DNA of 64,000 nucleotides from Roseovarius sp. MMSF_3281 (GCF_030733685.1 NZ_JASHIM010000006.1:107402-171401), one strand, 5' to 3'. Counted from the first letter of the stretch, positions 6,849 through 16,131 are shown. The notes: generated by a model from the sequence alone, not told the origin. A program made the numbers and translations.

Positions 6849-9482
6849 ATGCTGCAAATCGACCTGTGGAAACGTGTGGTGATCTGGGGCCTCGTGGCCC
6901 TTGGTTTGCTGCTGGCCCTGCCCAATGCCTTCTACCCCCGGGTAGAAAGTTACAACGACGCCACGGCGGCGATCGAGGCCGGGGTTGAAGACCCGCAGGT
7001 TGTCGAGGAGGCGGGCCGCTGGCCCGATTTCCTGCCCTCCGGTCTGGTCAACCTGGGGCTGGATTTGCGCGGCGGCGCGCATCTGCTGGCCGAGGTGCAG
7101 GTTGAGGATGTCTATGCCTCGCGGATCGAATCCATGTGGCCCGAGGTGCGTGACCTGCTGCGCGAAGAACGTGACCGCATCGGCCCGATCCGCTTGCAAC
7201 CCACTGAAAACGCGGAACTTCGTGTGCGTCTGGTGGACGGCCCCGATGAGGTCTCCCATGCCGCGTCGCTGGTCCGTGGTCTTGCCCGCCCGGTGACCAG
7301 CATCACCGGGGCGGGGGCTTCGGATATCGATGTCACCACCCAAGGCGCCGATATCATCGTGCGCCTGTCCGAGGCCGAACAACGCGCCACCGACGAACGC
7401 ACCGTCCGCCAAGCCCTTGAAATCATTCGCCGCCGGATCGACGAGGTCGGCACGCGCGAGCCGACGATTCAACGCCAGGGGGCCGACCGCATCCTGATCC
7501 AGGTGCCCGGTATAGGCAGTGCGGCAGAGCTTAAGGAAATCATCGGCACCACCGCGCAACTGACCTTCCAACCGGTGGTCAGCCGCACCCAGAACCAAGA
7601 TGAACACCCCGGCGCGGGCAATGAGATTTTGCCCTCTTTGGATCAAGAAGGGCTTTATTATATCCTTGAAAAGGCCCCCGTGGTCACGGGCGAGGAACTG
7701 ACCGATGCACAGCCCGATTTCGATCAGAACGGGCGCCCCGCCGTATCGTTCCGCTTCAACCCGGGCGGCGCGCGCAAGTTCGGCGATTACACGGCGGAAA
7801 ACATCGGCAATCCCTTTGCGATCGTGCTGGACGGCGAGGTGGTTAGCGCCCCGGTGATCCAAAGCCATATTCCCGGCGGCTCGGGCATCATCACCGGCAA
7901 TTTCACGGTCGAGGAAAGCACCAACCTTGCCGTGCTGCTGCGGGCCGGGGCCTTGCCTGCGGGGCTTGAATTCCTCGAGGAACGCACCATCGGCCCGGAA
8001 CTGGGCGCCGACAGCATCGAGGCCGGGCAAATCGCCTGTATCGTGGCCTTCGTTCTGGTGCTGGCCTTCATGTTCGCCAGCTACGGCACCTTCGGGATCT
8101 TTGCCAATATCGCGCTGATCATCAACGTCGGGCTGATCTTTGGCCTGCTCAGCATGATCGGTGCCACGCTGACCCTGCCGGGCATCGCCGGGATCGTTTT
8201 GACCATCGGGATGGCGGTGGATGCCAACGTGCTGGTGTTCGAGCGGATCCGCGAAGAGTTGAAATCCGCCAAAGGTCCGGCGCGGGCGATTGAACTGGGC
8301 TATGAAAAGGCGCTCAGCGCCATTGTCGATGCCAATATCACCACGCTGATCACCGCTGTGATCCTGCTTGTCATGGGCTCGGGCCCGGTGCAGGGCTTTG
8401 CCTGGACGCTGATGATCGGGATTTTCACCTCCGTCTTCACGGCGCTTTTCGTTACCCGCCTGATGATCGTGATGTGGTTTGAACGCAAGCGCCCGAAAAC
8501 CTTGATGGCGGGCCGCGCCCTGCGGCTTGTCCCGAAAAACACAAGCTGGGATTTCTTCCGCCGCTGGAAGGTCTCGCTTGGTGTCTCGGCCGTTCTGATC
8601 GTCATCGCGGCAGGCTCCTTCATGCTGCAGGGGCTGAACTTCGGGATCGACTTCCGGGGCGGCACCACGGTGCGCACCGAAAGCGCGCAACCGATTGATA
8701 TCGGTGAATACCGCGATGCGATCCAGCCCCTGGAACTGGGCGACATTTCCATCACCGAGGTGTTCGACCCCACCTTCGGCCCCGAGCAGAATGTCTCGAT
8801 GATCCGTATCCAGGCGCAAGACGGCCAGGAAAGCGTCAGCGCCGAGGTGGTGGCCAGCGTCGAGGAGGCGTTGCAACAGGCCGTGCCGGATATCGAGTTC
8901 ACGAGCGTCGAATCCGTCGGCCCCAAGGTCTCGGGAGAGCTGATCGACGCCGCCATCATCGCGGTCTCTCTCGCCATCGGCGCCGTGCTTGTCTACATCT
9001 GGCTCAGGTTCGAATGGCAATTCGCGGTGGGGGCCGTGGCCGCGCTTGTGCATGACGTGGTGCTGACCATCGGCATCTTCTCGGAACTGCAAATTCAGTT
9101 CGACCTTGCCATCATCGCCGCCCTTCTCACCATCGTGGGCTATTCGCTCAACGATACCGTGGTGGTCTTCGACCGGGTGCGCGAGAACCTGCGCAAGTAC
9201 AAGAAAAAGCCGCTGTCCGAGGTGCTGAACATGTCGATCAACGAAACCCTCAGCCGGACGGTGATGACCTCGGTCACCACGCTTCTGGCGCTTCTGGCGC
9301 TTTATGTTCTGGGTGGTGACGTGATCCGCGGCTTTGTCTTCGCGATGATCTGGGGCGTGGTCGTGGGCACCTATTCCTCGGTCTTCGTGGCCAGTACCAT
9401 CCTGCTTTGGCTGGGGGTCAAGCGCGATTGGTCCAAGCCCGATGCCAATGTCGGCAACCAGTTTGCCAATGTAGATGCCTGA
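6849..9482 (+). CDS. secDF: Fused protein-export membrane protein SecD-SecF
   Basis: This proton-driven accessory of the SecYEG channel pulls proteins to the periplasm. The N-terminal SecD half has a first membrane helix (about 10-27), LDLRGGAHLL, the periplasmic P1 region, and a five-helix block with GMAVDANVLVFERIREE near residue 455. The SecF half begins near 565 with NFGIDFRGGTTV and ends with NDTVVVFDRVREN in its own helix block. The 877-residue fusion joins what E. coli encodes as two genes. Its TGA overlaps the next gene's ATG by 8 nt. Confidence 0.95.
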   Translation: MLQIDLWKRVVIWGLVALGLLLALPNAFYPRVESYNDATAAIEAGVEDPQVVEEAGRWPDFLPSGLVNLGLDLRGGAHLLAEVQVEDVYASRIESMWPEVRDLLREERDRIGPIRLQPTENAELRVRLVDGPDEVSHAASLVRGLARPVTSITGAGASDIDVTTQGADIIVRLSEAEQRATDERTVRQALEIIRRRIDEVGTREPTIQRQGADRILIQVPGIGSAAELKEIIGTTAQLTFQPVVSRTQNQDEHPGAGNEILPSLDQEGLYYILEKAPVVTGEELTDAQPDFDQNGRPAVSFRFNPGGARKFGDYTAENIGNPFAIVLDGEVVSAPVIQSHIPGGSGIITGNFTVEESTNLAVLLRAGALPAGLEFLEERTIGPELGADSIEAGQIACIVAFVLVLAFMFASYGTFGIFANIALIINVGLIFGLLSMIGATLTLPGIAGIVLTIGMAVDANVLVFERIREELKSAKGPARAIELGYEKALSAIVDANITTLITAVILLVMGSGPVQGFAWTLMIGIFTSVFTALFVTRLMIVMWFERKRPKTLMAGRALRLVPKNTSWDFFRRWKVSLGVSAVLIVIAAGSFMLQGLNFGIDFRGGTTVRTESAQPIDIGEYRDAIQPLELGDISITEVFDPTFGPEQNVSMIRIQAQDGQESVSAEVVASVEEALQQAVPDIEFTSVESVGPKVSGELIDAAIIAVSLAIGAVLVYIWLRFEWQFAVGAVAALVHDVVLTIGIFSELQIQFDLAIIAALLTIVGYSLNDTVVVFDRVRENLRKYKKKPLSEVLNMSINETLSRTVMTSVTTLLALLALYVLGGDVIRGFVFAMIWGVVVGTYSSVFVASTILLWLGVKRDWSKPDANVGNQFANVDA

Positions 9483-10227
9483 GGGATTGATCACGGCCGG
9501 GGCTACCCCCGGCCTGTTTTTCCTGATGCTGGCAATTGCCATTGCGGGCATCGTGCGGGGGTTTACCGGGTTCGGCACGGCGCTGATCTTCGTGCCGGTG
9601 GCGGGGATATTCCTGCCGCCCGCCACCGTTATCGGCGTGATGGTCATCACCGGGGTATTCAGCACCGGCGCGCTTATTCCCCGCGCATGGGGGCAGGCCA
9701 GCCGCGCCGAGGTGGGGCTTTTGGCCTTGGCCGCACTGATCACCGTACCCTTGGGCATATGGCTTCTGGAACGCCTCGACGGGATGACCATCCGCTGGAT
9801 CGTGGCCATCGTGGCGGCGCTGACCCTTGCCGCGCTGGTTTCGGGCTGGCGGTTTTCGGGGCGCGTCTCGCGCCCCGGCCTTGCGGGCATCGGCGGGGCC
9901 GCGGGGGTCGTCGGCGGGCTGACGGGCCTGACCGGACCGGTGGTGATCCTGTTTTACCTTGCCGGTCAATCGGCGGCACAAACCGTGCGGGCCAATACCA
10001 TCCTGTTCCTGGGCGCCCTCGACGTGGTCATTGCCATCAACCTTTTCCTGCGCGGGGCCATCGCGTGGGAAACGGTTTACCTCGCCCTGATCCTTGCCGT
10101 ACCCTATTTCACCACCACGATGATCGGCCAATCGTTGTTTGACCCGCACCAAGAGCGCCTGTACCGATGGGCCGCCTACGGCGTCATCGGCCTTGCGGTG
10201 GTGACCGGCCTGCCGATCTGGGACTGA
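9475..10227 (+). CDS. TSUP family permease (TauE/SafE)
   Basis: This 250-residue membrane protein has about eight hydrophobic helices. It carries the TSUP signatures GFTGFGTALIFVP near residue 30 and a second related GLTGLTGPVVI near 145, reflecting the internal duplication of the family. Members export sulfite, sulfonates or other organic anions across the inner membrane; the substrate here is unknown. The ATG lies inside the end of secDF (8-nt overlap), so it is translated in the sec operon, although no functional link is known. Confidence 0.88.
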   Translation: MPEGLITAGATPGLFFLMLAIAIAGIVRGFTGFGTALIFVPVAGIFLPPATVIGVMVITGVFSTGALIPRAWGQASRAEVGLLALAALITVPLGIWLLERLDGMTIRWIVAIVAALTLAALVSGWRFSGRVSRPGLAGIGGAAGVVGGLTGLTGPVVILFYLAGQSAAQTVRANTILFLGALDVVIAINLFLRGAIAWETVYLALILAVPYFTTTMIGQSLFDPHQERLYRWAAYGVIGLAVVTGLPIWD

Positions 10228-10240
10228 AAGAGGGGCTGCC

Positions 10241-10594
10241 ATGCAAATCAATGAAATCACCTTTGACAATGCCATGCCCATCGACGGCTACGGCCCGGGG
10301 TTCTTCCGCGTCGGCGGCGGGGTGATCGAAGGCGCGGCCCTTGTCACCGTGCACGGCGCGCGGGGCTGGGGCGGCTATGACGACACCGCGCCGCTTCTGG
10401 ACCTGGCCGAGGAGTTGGACGTGATCTTTATCGGCACCGGGGCCGAAACCGCCCATGTCCCGCCCGCCTTTCGCGAGGCCCTGGAAGAGGCCGGACTTGG
10501 GGTTGAGGCGATGAACTCCCCCGCCGCCTGCCGCACCTACAACGTGCTCTTGTCCGAAGGCCGCCGGGTGGCGGCGGCGGTGCTGCCGGTCTGA
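10241..10594 (+). CDS. Mth938-like domain protein (DUF498)
   Basis: This small 117-residue protein matches the Mth938/NDUFAF3 fold. It shows FRVGG near the N-terminus, LDVIFIGTGA in the middle, and the conserved C-terminal pattern MNSPAACRTYNVLLSEGRRVAAA. The mitochondrial relative NDUFAF3 helps assemble complex I; the bacterial role is not established. It starts 13 bases after the TSUP gene and ends 66 bases before ccmA. Its place between secDF and ccm genes is, as far as I recall, common in Rhodobacteraceae. Confidence 0.85.
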   Translation: MQINEITFDNAMPIDGYGPGFFRVGGGVIEGAALVTVHGARGWGGYDDTAPLLDLAEELDVIFIGTGAETAHVPPAFREALEEAGLGVEAMNSPAACRTYNVLLSEGRRVAAAVLPV

Positions 10595-10660
10595 GATTAT
10601 TCGTCTCAGCTTGATCCAGGTCACTTTCCGCCGCGCCACCTTTGGGGTAGGGACATCTGC

Positions 10661-11278
10661 ATGGGATTGAATGTATCCAACCTCACCATCGCGCGCGGCG
10701 GGATCAAGGTGCTTGAAGGCCTCAACCTGTCGCTTGAGGCGGGTCAGGCGCTTGTCCTGCGCGGGCCCAATGGCGTGGGCAAGACAACCCTTCTGCGCAC
10801 CATCGCGGGGCTCCAGCCCCCAATTGAAGGCACGATCAAGGCCGACCCCGAAACCATGGTCTACGCGGGCCATGCCGATGGTCTGAAACCCACCCTGACG
10901 GTTGAAGAAAACCTGACCTTCTGGGCCAGTGTCTTTGCCACCTCGGATATTGACGCGGCAATCGACGCCTTCCACCTCGATGCCCTGCGCACCCGTCCTG
11001 CAGGGGCACTTTCTGCCGGGCAAAAGCGCCGCCTTGGCCTAGCGCGGCTGCTGGTCACCGGGCGGCCTATCTGGATACTCGACGAACCCACCGTGTCGCT
11101 GGATGTGGATGCGGTCAGAATGTTCGCCGACACCGTCCGCCACCATCTGGGGCAGGGCGGTTCGGCCCTGATCGCCACCCATATCGACCTTGGCCTGCCC
11201 GATGCCGGCATCCTTGATGTCGGCCCCTACCGCGCCCGCGCCATGAACCCCGACGACTTTGACGAGGCCTTCCTGTGA
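10661..11278 (+). CDS. ccmA: Cytochrome c biogenesis ATP-binding protein CcmA
   Basis: CcmA is the ATPase of the CcmABCD complex that releases holo-CcmE during cytochrome c maturation (System I). Walker A is GPNGVGKT at residues 35-42, the signature is [15 protein letters not shown] near 122, and Walker B is [12 protein letters not shown]. Its 205 residues match the family. The TGA overlaps the GTG start of ccmB by four bases, indicating coupled translation. Confidence 0.96.
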   Translation: MGLNVSNLTIARGGIKVLEGLNLSLEAGQALVLRGPNGVGKTTLLRTIAGLQPPIEGTIKADPETMVYAGHADGLKPTLTVEENLTFWASVFATSDIDAAIDAFHLDALRTRPAGALSAGQKRRLGLARLLVTGRPIWILDEPTVSLDVDAVRMFADTVRHHLGQGGSALIATHIDLGLPDAGILDVGPYRARAMNPDDFDEAFL

Positions 11279-11931
11279 TCGCGCTGCTGACCCGTGACCT
11301 GAAGCTCGCAATGCGCGCCGGGGGCGGCTTTGGCCTCGGCCTTGCGTTTTTCCTGATCGTGGTCACGCTGGTGCCCTTCGGTGTCGGCCCTCAATCCGAC
11401 CTTTTGTCGAAGATCGCGCCGGGCATCCTCTGGCTCGGTGCGCTGCTGGCCTGCCTTCTGTCTCTGGATCGTGTCTTTGCCCTCGATTGGGAAGACGGAA
11501 GCCTTGATCTGCTGGCCACCTCGCCCTTGCCGATGGAGGGGATCGTCACGATAAAGGCGCTGGCCCATTGGCTGACCACCGGCCTGCCGCTGGTGCTGGC
11601 CGCGCCGCTTTTCGGCCTGCTGCTTAGCCTGCCCACGCCGGGTTACGCCCCGCTTGTCCTGTCGCTCCTGCTGGGCACCCCGGCGCTTAGCGTGATCGGC
11701 ACCTTCGGGGCGGCGCTTACCGTTGGCCTGAAACGCGGCGGGCTGCTGCTGTCGCTTCTTGTCTTGCCGCTCTATGTCCCCACATTGATCTTCGGGGCCG
11801 AGATGGCCCGCCGGGGCGTCGAGGGGCTGGACACCACAACGCCGCTTCTGATGCTGGCGGGCATCACCTGCGGCACCATCGCACTTTTGCCTTTCGCCTC
11901 CGCTGCGGTATTGAAGGTCAACCTGCGCTAG
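11275..11931 (+). CDS. ccmB: Heme exporter protein CcmB
   Basis: CcmB is the membrane partner of CcmA, with six hydrophobic helices in 218 residues. The first cytoplasmic segment reads [15 protein letters not shown], and [17 protein letters not shown] lies between helices 2 and 3, both typical of CcmB. The start is the GTG overlapping the ccmA stop. The complex acts in the inner membrane to recycle the heme chaperone CcmE. Confidence 0.95.
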   Translation: MIALLTRDLKLAMRAGGGFGLGLAFFLIVVTLVPFGVGPQSDLLSKIAPGILWLGALLACLLSLDRVFALDWEDGSLDLLATSPLPMEGIVTIKALAHWLTTGLPLVLAAPLFGLLLSLPTPGYAPLVLSLLLGTPALSVIGTFGAALTVGLKRGGLLLSLLVLPLYVPTLIFGAEMARRGVEGLDTTTPLLMLAGITCGTIALLPFASAAVLKVNLR

Positions 11932-11940
11932 CCAACGGGA

Positions 11941-12684
11941 ATGCCGATGAACCTGAATGCACTCTGGCAATACGCCAACCCCAAGAAGTTCATACAGACC
12001 ACGGAAAAGGTGCTGCCGCTCTTTTCCGTGCTGGCGGTGGTCTGTCTGGTGGTGGGGCTGATCTGGGGCTTTTTCTTCACGCCCGAAGATTACCGTCAAG
12101 GCTCGACCGTCAAGATCATCTACCTGCATGTGCCCGCGGCCTTGATGGCGATCAACGTCTGGCTGATGATGCTGGTCACCTCGCTCATTTGGATCGTGCG
12201 CCGCCACCACGTCAGCGCGCTGGCCGCCCGTGCCGCCGCCCCCATCGGCGCGGTGATGACAGTGATCGCACTGGCCACCGGCGCGATCTGGGGGCAGCCC
12301 ATGTGGGGCACGTGGTGGGCCTGGGATCCGCGCCTGACCTCCTTTTTGATCCTCTTCCTGTTCTACTTGGGCTACATCGCCCTTTGGGAGGCGATCGAGA
12401 ACGACGATACCGCCGCCGACCTTACCTCGATCCTCTGCCTCGTGGGGTCGGTCTTTGCGCTGCTATCGCGCTACGCGGTGAATTTCTGGAACCAGGGGTT
12501 GCACCAAGGCGCCTCGCTCAGCCTCGATAAAGAGGAAAACGTGGCCGATGTCTTCTGGTACCCGCTGCTGGTCTGCATCGCGGGCTTCGTGCTGTTTTTC
12601 ATCGCGCTGGTGCTTTTGCGTACCCGTACCGAAATCCGCGCGCGCCGAATGCGCGCGCTTCTGGCCCGTGAACGGATGGGGTGA
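11941..12684 (+). CDS. ccmC: Heme-handling membrane protein CcmC
   Basis: CcmC loads heme onto CcmE at the periplasmic face of the membrane. The tryptophan-rich WWD motif is clear: WGTWWAWDPRLTS near residue 122, flanked by conserved His-bearing loops (YLHVPAA and NQGLHQGAS). Six membrane helices are visible in 247 residues. It is 9 bases after ccmB and is followed directly by ccmD. Confidence 0.96.
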   Translation: MPMNLNALWQYANPKKFIQTTEKVLPLFSVLAVVCLVVGLIWGFFFTPEDYRQGSTVKIIYLHVPAALMAINVWLMMLVTSLIWIVRRHHVSALAARAAAPIGAVMTVIALATGAIWGQPMWGTWWAWDPRLTSFLILFLFYLGYIALWEAIENDDTAADLTSILCLVGSVFALLSRYAVNFWNQGLHQGASLSLDKEENVADVFWYPLLVCIAGFVLFFIALVLLRTRTEIRARRMRALLARERMG

Positions 12685-12689
12685 ACGAA

Positions 12690-12848
12690 ATGATGCCTGA
12701 TCTTGGAAAATACGCCGAGGCCGTGCTGTCCTCCTACGCGGTGTCTCTCGCACTTTTGATCGTGCTGGTCTGGCTTAGCCTGCGCCGCTCGGCCAAGGTG
12801 GCCAAGCAGCTTGAGGATATCGAACAGAAGGCCCGAAAGAATGGCTAA
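12690..12848 (+). CDS. ccmD: Heme exporter protein CcmD (short ORF)
   Basis: This ORF of 52 codons lies between ccmC and ccmG. The product starts MMPDLGKYAEAVLSSYAV, has one membrane helix (about residues 16-31), then a basic, helical tail with LRRSAKVAKQLEDIE. That is the standard layout of CcmD, which stabilises the CcmABC-CcmE complex. It begins 6 bases after the ccmC stop and its TAA overlaps the ccmG ATG by 8 nt. A second ATG follows immediately and could be the true start. Confidence 0.92.
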   Translation: MMPDLGKYAEAVLSSYAVSLALLIVLVWLSLRRSAKVAKQLEDIEQKARKNG

Positions 12849-13383
12849 AATTTCCCCGCTCATGATCGCGCCCCCGGCCATATTCGCCGGGCTGGCCGCG
12901 CTTTTCTTCTTCGGAATGCAGCGCGAAAACCCCGATGAACTGCCCTCGACAATGACGGGCAAACCAGCCCCCGTGGTGCAGGTCACACCACTGGGCGACA
13001 AGACCCCCTTCACCGATGCCGATCTGCGTTCGGGCGGCGTGAAGCTTCTGAACTATTGGGCCAGTTGGTGCGCGCCTTGCCGGGTGGAACACCCTGTTCT
13101 TGAGGATCTGGCCAGTCAGGGCATCACCATCTACGGCGTGAACTACAAGGACAAGCCGGGCAATGCCCTGGGGTTCCTCAATGAACTGGGCGATCCCTAC
13201 GCCGCGATCGGTGCCGATGAAAACGGGCGCATGGCGCTCGATTGGGGCGTCTATGGCGTGCCGGAAACCTATGTGATCGACGGCAAGGGCAACATCGTGC
13301 TGCGTTTCGCCGGCCCGATCACCGAGCGCGTTCTGGAAAGTCAGATCATGCCGGCGATCGAAAAGGCCAAGGGCACACGGTAA
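12841..13383 (+). CDS. ccmG: Membrane-anchored thioredoxin-like protein CcmG (DsbE)
   Basis: CcmG reduces apocytochrome c cysteines before heme ligation in the periplasm. An N-terminal anchor (about residues 7-25) is followed by a TlpA-like domain. The active site WCAPC has Cys at 77 and 80, and the cis-proline loop is YGVPETYVID. It has 180 residues. The start is the ATG inside the end of ccmD; an upstream in-frame extension is not needed. ccmE, ccmF and ccmH are not in this window and must lie elsewhere. Confidence 0.95.
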   Translation: MAKISPLMIAPPAIFAGLAALFFFGMQRENPDELPSTMTGKPAPVVQVTPLGDKTPFTDADLRSGGVKLLNYWASWCAPCRVEHPVLEDLASQGITIYGVNYKDKPGNALGFLNELGDPYAAIGADENGRMALDWGVYGVPETYVIDGKGNIVLRFAGPITERVLESQIMPAIEKAKGTR

Positions 13384-13384
13384 A

Positions 13385-13519
13385 TCACTGCTGACAATGC
13401 TGGTCCGCCTGCGCCGAGGGCAGGGGGCAGCTCTGGTCCTGCCCGCTGTCGCCCATGGCCCCCACCACGGCCAGAATACTTAAGACAGCAGCTTGTAATA
13501 TGATCATAGTCGCGCGCAT
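13385..13519 (-). CDS. Putative tiny secreted or membrane peptide (44 aa)
   Basis: An open frame of 44 codons encodes a peptide starting MRATMIILQAAVLSILAVVG, a short hydrophobic helix like a signal or anchor. Its polar tail holds two Cys (SCPLPSAQ, QHCQQ). AGGGG lies about eight bases upstream of the ATG. It is convergent with ccmG, with one base between the stops. No homologue is recognised; it could be a chance ORF, though the RBS and signal-like start support it. Confidence 0.45.
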   Translation of the reverse strand: MRATMIILQAAVLSILAVVGAMGDSGQDQSCPLPSAQADQHCQQ

Positions 13520-13631
13520 GGGCCTGCCCCTTTTTTTGTGTTGTGACACTTATCTGGGCAGGGCGCGCCGGAATTTTTAGGGGGAAGGTCGGACGATATG
13601 GATCACGGATGCGCGATGGGCGGAAATCCGG

Positions 13632-15050
13632 TCACCCGTCGCGCAAGACCGCCCCGGGGTTCATGATGCCCATGGGATCAAGCGCCGCCTTGATCGCCCG
13701 CATCGCCGACAAATGCGCGCCATCCCCATAGCGTTCCAGATCCTCCACCTTCAGCCTGCCAATGCCATGCTCGGCACTGACCGAGCCTTCCATGGCATGC
13801 ACAAGGTCATGTACCACGCGTTTCACCTCATCCCGCAGGTGCAGATACTCCGCGCGGCGTTCCCCCGGCGCGGGGAAGACATTGTAATGCAGGTTGCCAT
13901 CGCCCAGATGCCCGAAACAATTGATCCTGAAGTCCCCCAGCTTCGCGATATGCTGGGGCGCGGTGGTGATGAACTCCGGGATGGCCCCCATCGGCAGGGA
14001 TATATCGTGCGAACTGATCGATCCGACCAGGCGGTTCGCCTCGGGGATCTGTTCGCGCACCTCCCAGAATTCGTGCCGCTGTGCCTCGCTCTGGGCGATC
14101 ACCCCGTCGCTCACCAGACCGGCCTCCAGCGCCTCGCCGAACAGGGTTTCCAGGGTCTCCGCCGGGTCCAGCCCACGCGCCAGCCCGACGTCGATCAGCA
14201 CGAACCACTCGGGCAACTCCGCGAAGGGCTGGCGGATATCGGGCAGGGTCTCGGCCAGAAACTCCAGACCCGCGCGATGAATGAGTTCAAAGGCGCTCAC
14301 GCCCTCGCCCATGTGATCCCGCGCCAAGGACAACAGCGATAGCGCCGCCTCCGGGCTTTCGACGACCATCAGGGCGGTGCCTTCCCCCGCCGGGCGCGGG
14401 GCCAGCCGCAGGGTGGCCGCCGTGATCACCCCAAGCGTCCCTTCGCCGCCGATCAAAAGGTCTTTCAGGTCATAGCCCGCGTTATCCTTTCGCAGCCGTT
14501 TCAGCCCGTGATAGATCTGCCCATCCGGCAAAACCGCCTCGATCCCAAGGCACAGCTCGCGCGCATTGCCATAGCGCAGGACATTCACACCGCCCGCATT
14601 GGTCGCGAGCAACCCACCGATGCGCGCGCTGCCCTTGGCGGCAATCGACAGCGGGTAAAGCCTGTCTGCCCCAAGCGCGGCCTCATGCACATCGGTCAGG
14701 ATCGCGCCCGCCTCGACGACCATGGCGTTTTCTTCTGGATAAAGGCCCCGAATGGCGCGCATCCGCTCAAGGCTCAGGACAATAGGGGCAGGGCCATCGC
14801 TGACGATCTGCCCGCCGACAAGCCCCGTGCCCCCGCCATAGGGGATAACCGGCATGGCGGCGGTATGGGCCAGGCGGATGACCTCTGCCACCTCCTCGGT
14901 GTTGCCCGGGGCAACCACGACCCCGGCGTGCCCCGCCCACCTTCCGCGCGGCTCCTCAAGATAGTTAGGGGTGACCTCGCGGATTGCGCCCTCGGACAGG
15001 GCGGCGCGCAGGGTGTCGACAAAGGCGGGGGTGACAGGATTCAGGCTCAT
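13632..15050 (-). CDS. FAD-linked 2-hydroxyacid dehydrogenase (GlcD/D2HGDH-like)
   Basis: This 472-residue flavoprotein oxidises a D-2-hydroxyacid such as D-lactate, glycolate or D-2-hydroxyglutarate. The PCMH-type FAD domain includes PYGGGTGLVGGQ near residue 70 and NAGGVNVLRYGNARELCLG near 150. The C-terminal cap domain contains CFGHLGDGNLHYNVFP and SAEHGIGRLK, the metal and substrate site of the family. It stands alone, facing away from the palindrome cluster at 15088-15245. The precise substrate cannot be decided from sequence. Confidence 0.9.
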   Translation of the reverse strand: MSLNPVTPAFVDTLRAALSEGAIREVTPNYLEEPRGRWAGHAGVVVAPGNTEEVAEVIRLAHTAAMPVIPYGGGTGLVGGQIVSDGPAPIVLSLERMRAIRGLYPEENAMVVEAGAILTDVHEAALGADRLYPLSIAAKGSARIGGLLATNAGGVNVLRYGNARELCLGIEAVLPDGQIYHGLKRLRKDNAGYDLKDLLIGGEGTLGVITAATLRLAPRPAGEGTALMVVESPEAALSLLSLARDHMGEGVSAFELIHRAGLEFLAETLPDIRQPFAELPEWFVLIDVGLARGLDPAETLETLFGEALEAGLVSDGVIAQSEAQRHEFWEVREQIPEANRLVGSISSHDISLPMGAIPEFITTAPQHIAKLGDFRINCFGHLGDGNLHYNVFPAPGERRAEYLHLRDEVKRVVHDLVHAMEGSVSAEHGIGRLKVEDLERYGDGAHLSAMRAIKAALDPMGIMNPGAVLRDG

Positions 15051-15087
15051 ACCCGATACCTATCATGTTGGACGCGATGGTCTAGCG

Positions 15088-15245
15088 CCAAGCCCGTTCG
15101 AACGGGCTTCCATGCGCGAGGCATCCGCCCGCGCATCCAAACGCCGTCGAAGGCGCGTGCCCCAAGGCCTTTCGAAAGGCCTTGGCCCGCCCATGACCCG
15201 GCGGCGCCCCTCGAAAGGGCAAATGTCCGGTTCGAGGCCAGAGTT
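15088..15245. repeat. Cluster of palindromes centred on TTCGAA/TCGAAAGG
   Basis: Two perfect 20-bp palindromes are seen, AAGCCCGTTCGAACGGGCTT at 15091 and AAGGCCTTTCGAAAGGCCTT at 15164. Imperfect relatives lie between and after them (GCCGTCGAAGGC, CCCCTCGAAAGGG, CCGGTTCGAGGCC). No ORF is convincing here. It lies between the dehydrogenase start and the LysE stop. Confidence 0.65.
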
Positions 15246-15289
15246 CGGATGCCGCGCAAAGTATGAACGCCGAGTATGCGGCCCTGCGG

Positions 15290-15919
15290 TTACCGTTGAG
15301 GCTGAAAATCTTTACTCGCCAGTAGCATTGCCGCGCCGATCATAAGCGCCCCGCAGACTTTGTTCACAAGACCGAAGGAAAACCGCTTTAGTGCTGTGGC
15401 CGCGCGCACCCCAAGCCATCCCCAGGCCAGTAGGATCACTCCATCGACCGCTAAATAAGTTACCCCCAAGATCAAAAGCTGCGGAAGCACCGGGGTCGTA
15501 GGGTCGATAAACTGAGGAAAGAGCGCACCAAAAAAAACGACGGCAAATGGGTTCGCCATTGAGGTCACAAAGCCTTGACGGAACAGTCGGAACGATTGAC
15601 CGGACGTGTTGGCCGTAACGTCACCCGATTGGTCTTTCGAGAGGAATAGCTGAAGGCCAGTCCAAACCAGGTAGGCCACTCCGAGCCATTTGATCCAAAT
15701 GAATGCACTTGCAGAGGTCGCAATGATTGCAGCAAGACCGAAAGCCGCACCTGCCATTTGCAAGCTGTTTGCGGTCAAGTCTCCGGCAATGGTGTATGCG
15801 CTGCGCTTTACCCCATGCCTTACGCTATTCGATATGATAAGAAGTTGGCTGGTATCAGGCGGTGTCGCGAAAAACACGGCGACCGCAGCCAAATAGATCA
15901 CATAGGTTTCCAAGGGCAT
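15290..15919 (-). CDS. LysE/RhtB family exporter
   Basis: This inner-membrane amino-acid or metabolite exporter has 209 residues and about six hydrophobic segments. It shows the family pattern PDTSQLLIISNSVRHGVKRS near residue 22 and FVTSMANPFAVVFFGALFPQFID near 117 (the conserved NPK-like region, here NPF). GC content looks lower than in flanking genes. The exported substrate is unknown; homoserine, threonine or similar compounds are typical. Confidence 0.88.
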   Translation of the reverse strand: MPLETYVIYLAAVAVFFATPPDTSQLLIISNSVRHGVKRSAYTIAGDLTANSLQMAGAAFGLAAIIATSASAFIWIKWLGVAYLVWTGLQLFLSKDQSGDVTANTSGQSFRLFRQGFVTSMANPFAVVFFGALFPQFIDPTTPVLPQLLILGVTYLAVDGVILLAWGWLGVRAATALKRFSFGLVNKVCGALMIGAAMLLASKDFQPQR

Positions 15920-16131
15920 CGCGGGGTTCCTTCGGCTTTACTATATCAAGCTAGGGCTTCGAAAGCAGTCTGGTCAACCTCTCATTGCTACCTTTCACGC
16001 CCCATTCCCGGTTTCCGGAAAAGTCCCGCATGACGCGCATTTAGAACGCTGAGCCCGCCTCCCGGTTTGCTACAAGGGAATTGGTCCCTCAAGACCCGAG
16101 GCCCATTGCGCGATGCGTCAACACATAAGCA

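Noticed and set aside
6654..9890. A very long open frame (over 1000 codons) on the minus strand opposite secDF
   Set aside because: It is antisense to a clear secDF gene; its translation is His/Asp/Gly-rich with no domain, a known artefact of GC-rich codon bias.
15047..15259. A short minus-strand ORF across the TTCGAA palindromes
   Set aside because: The translation is formed by the palindromes themselves and has no RBS or conserved feature.
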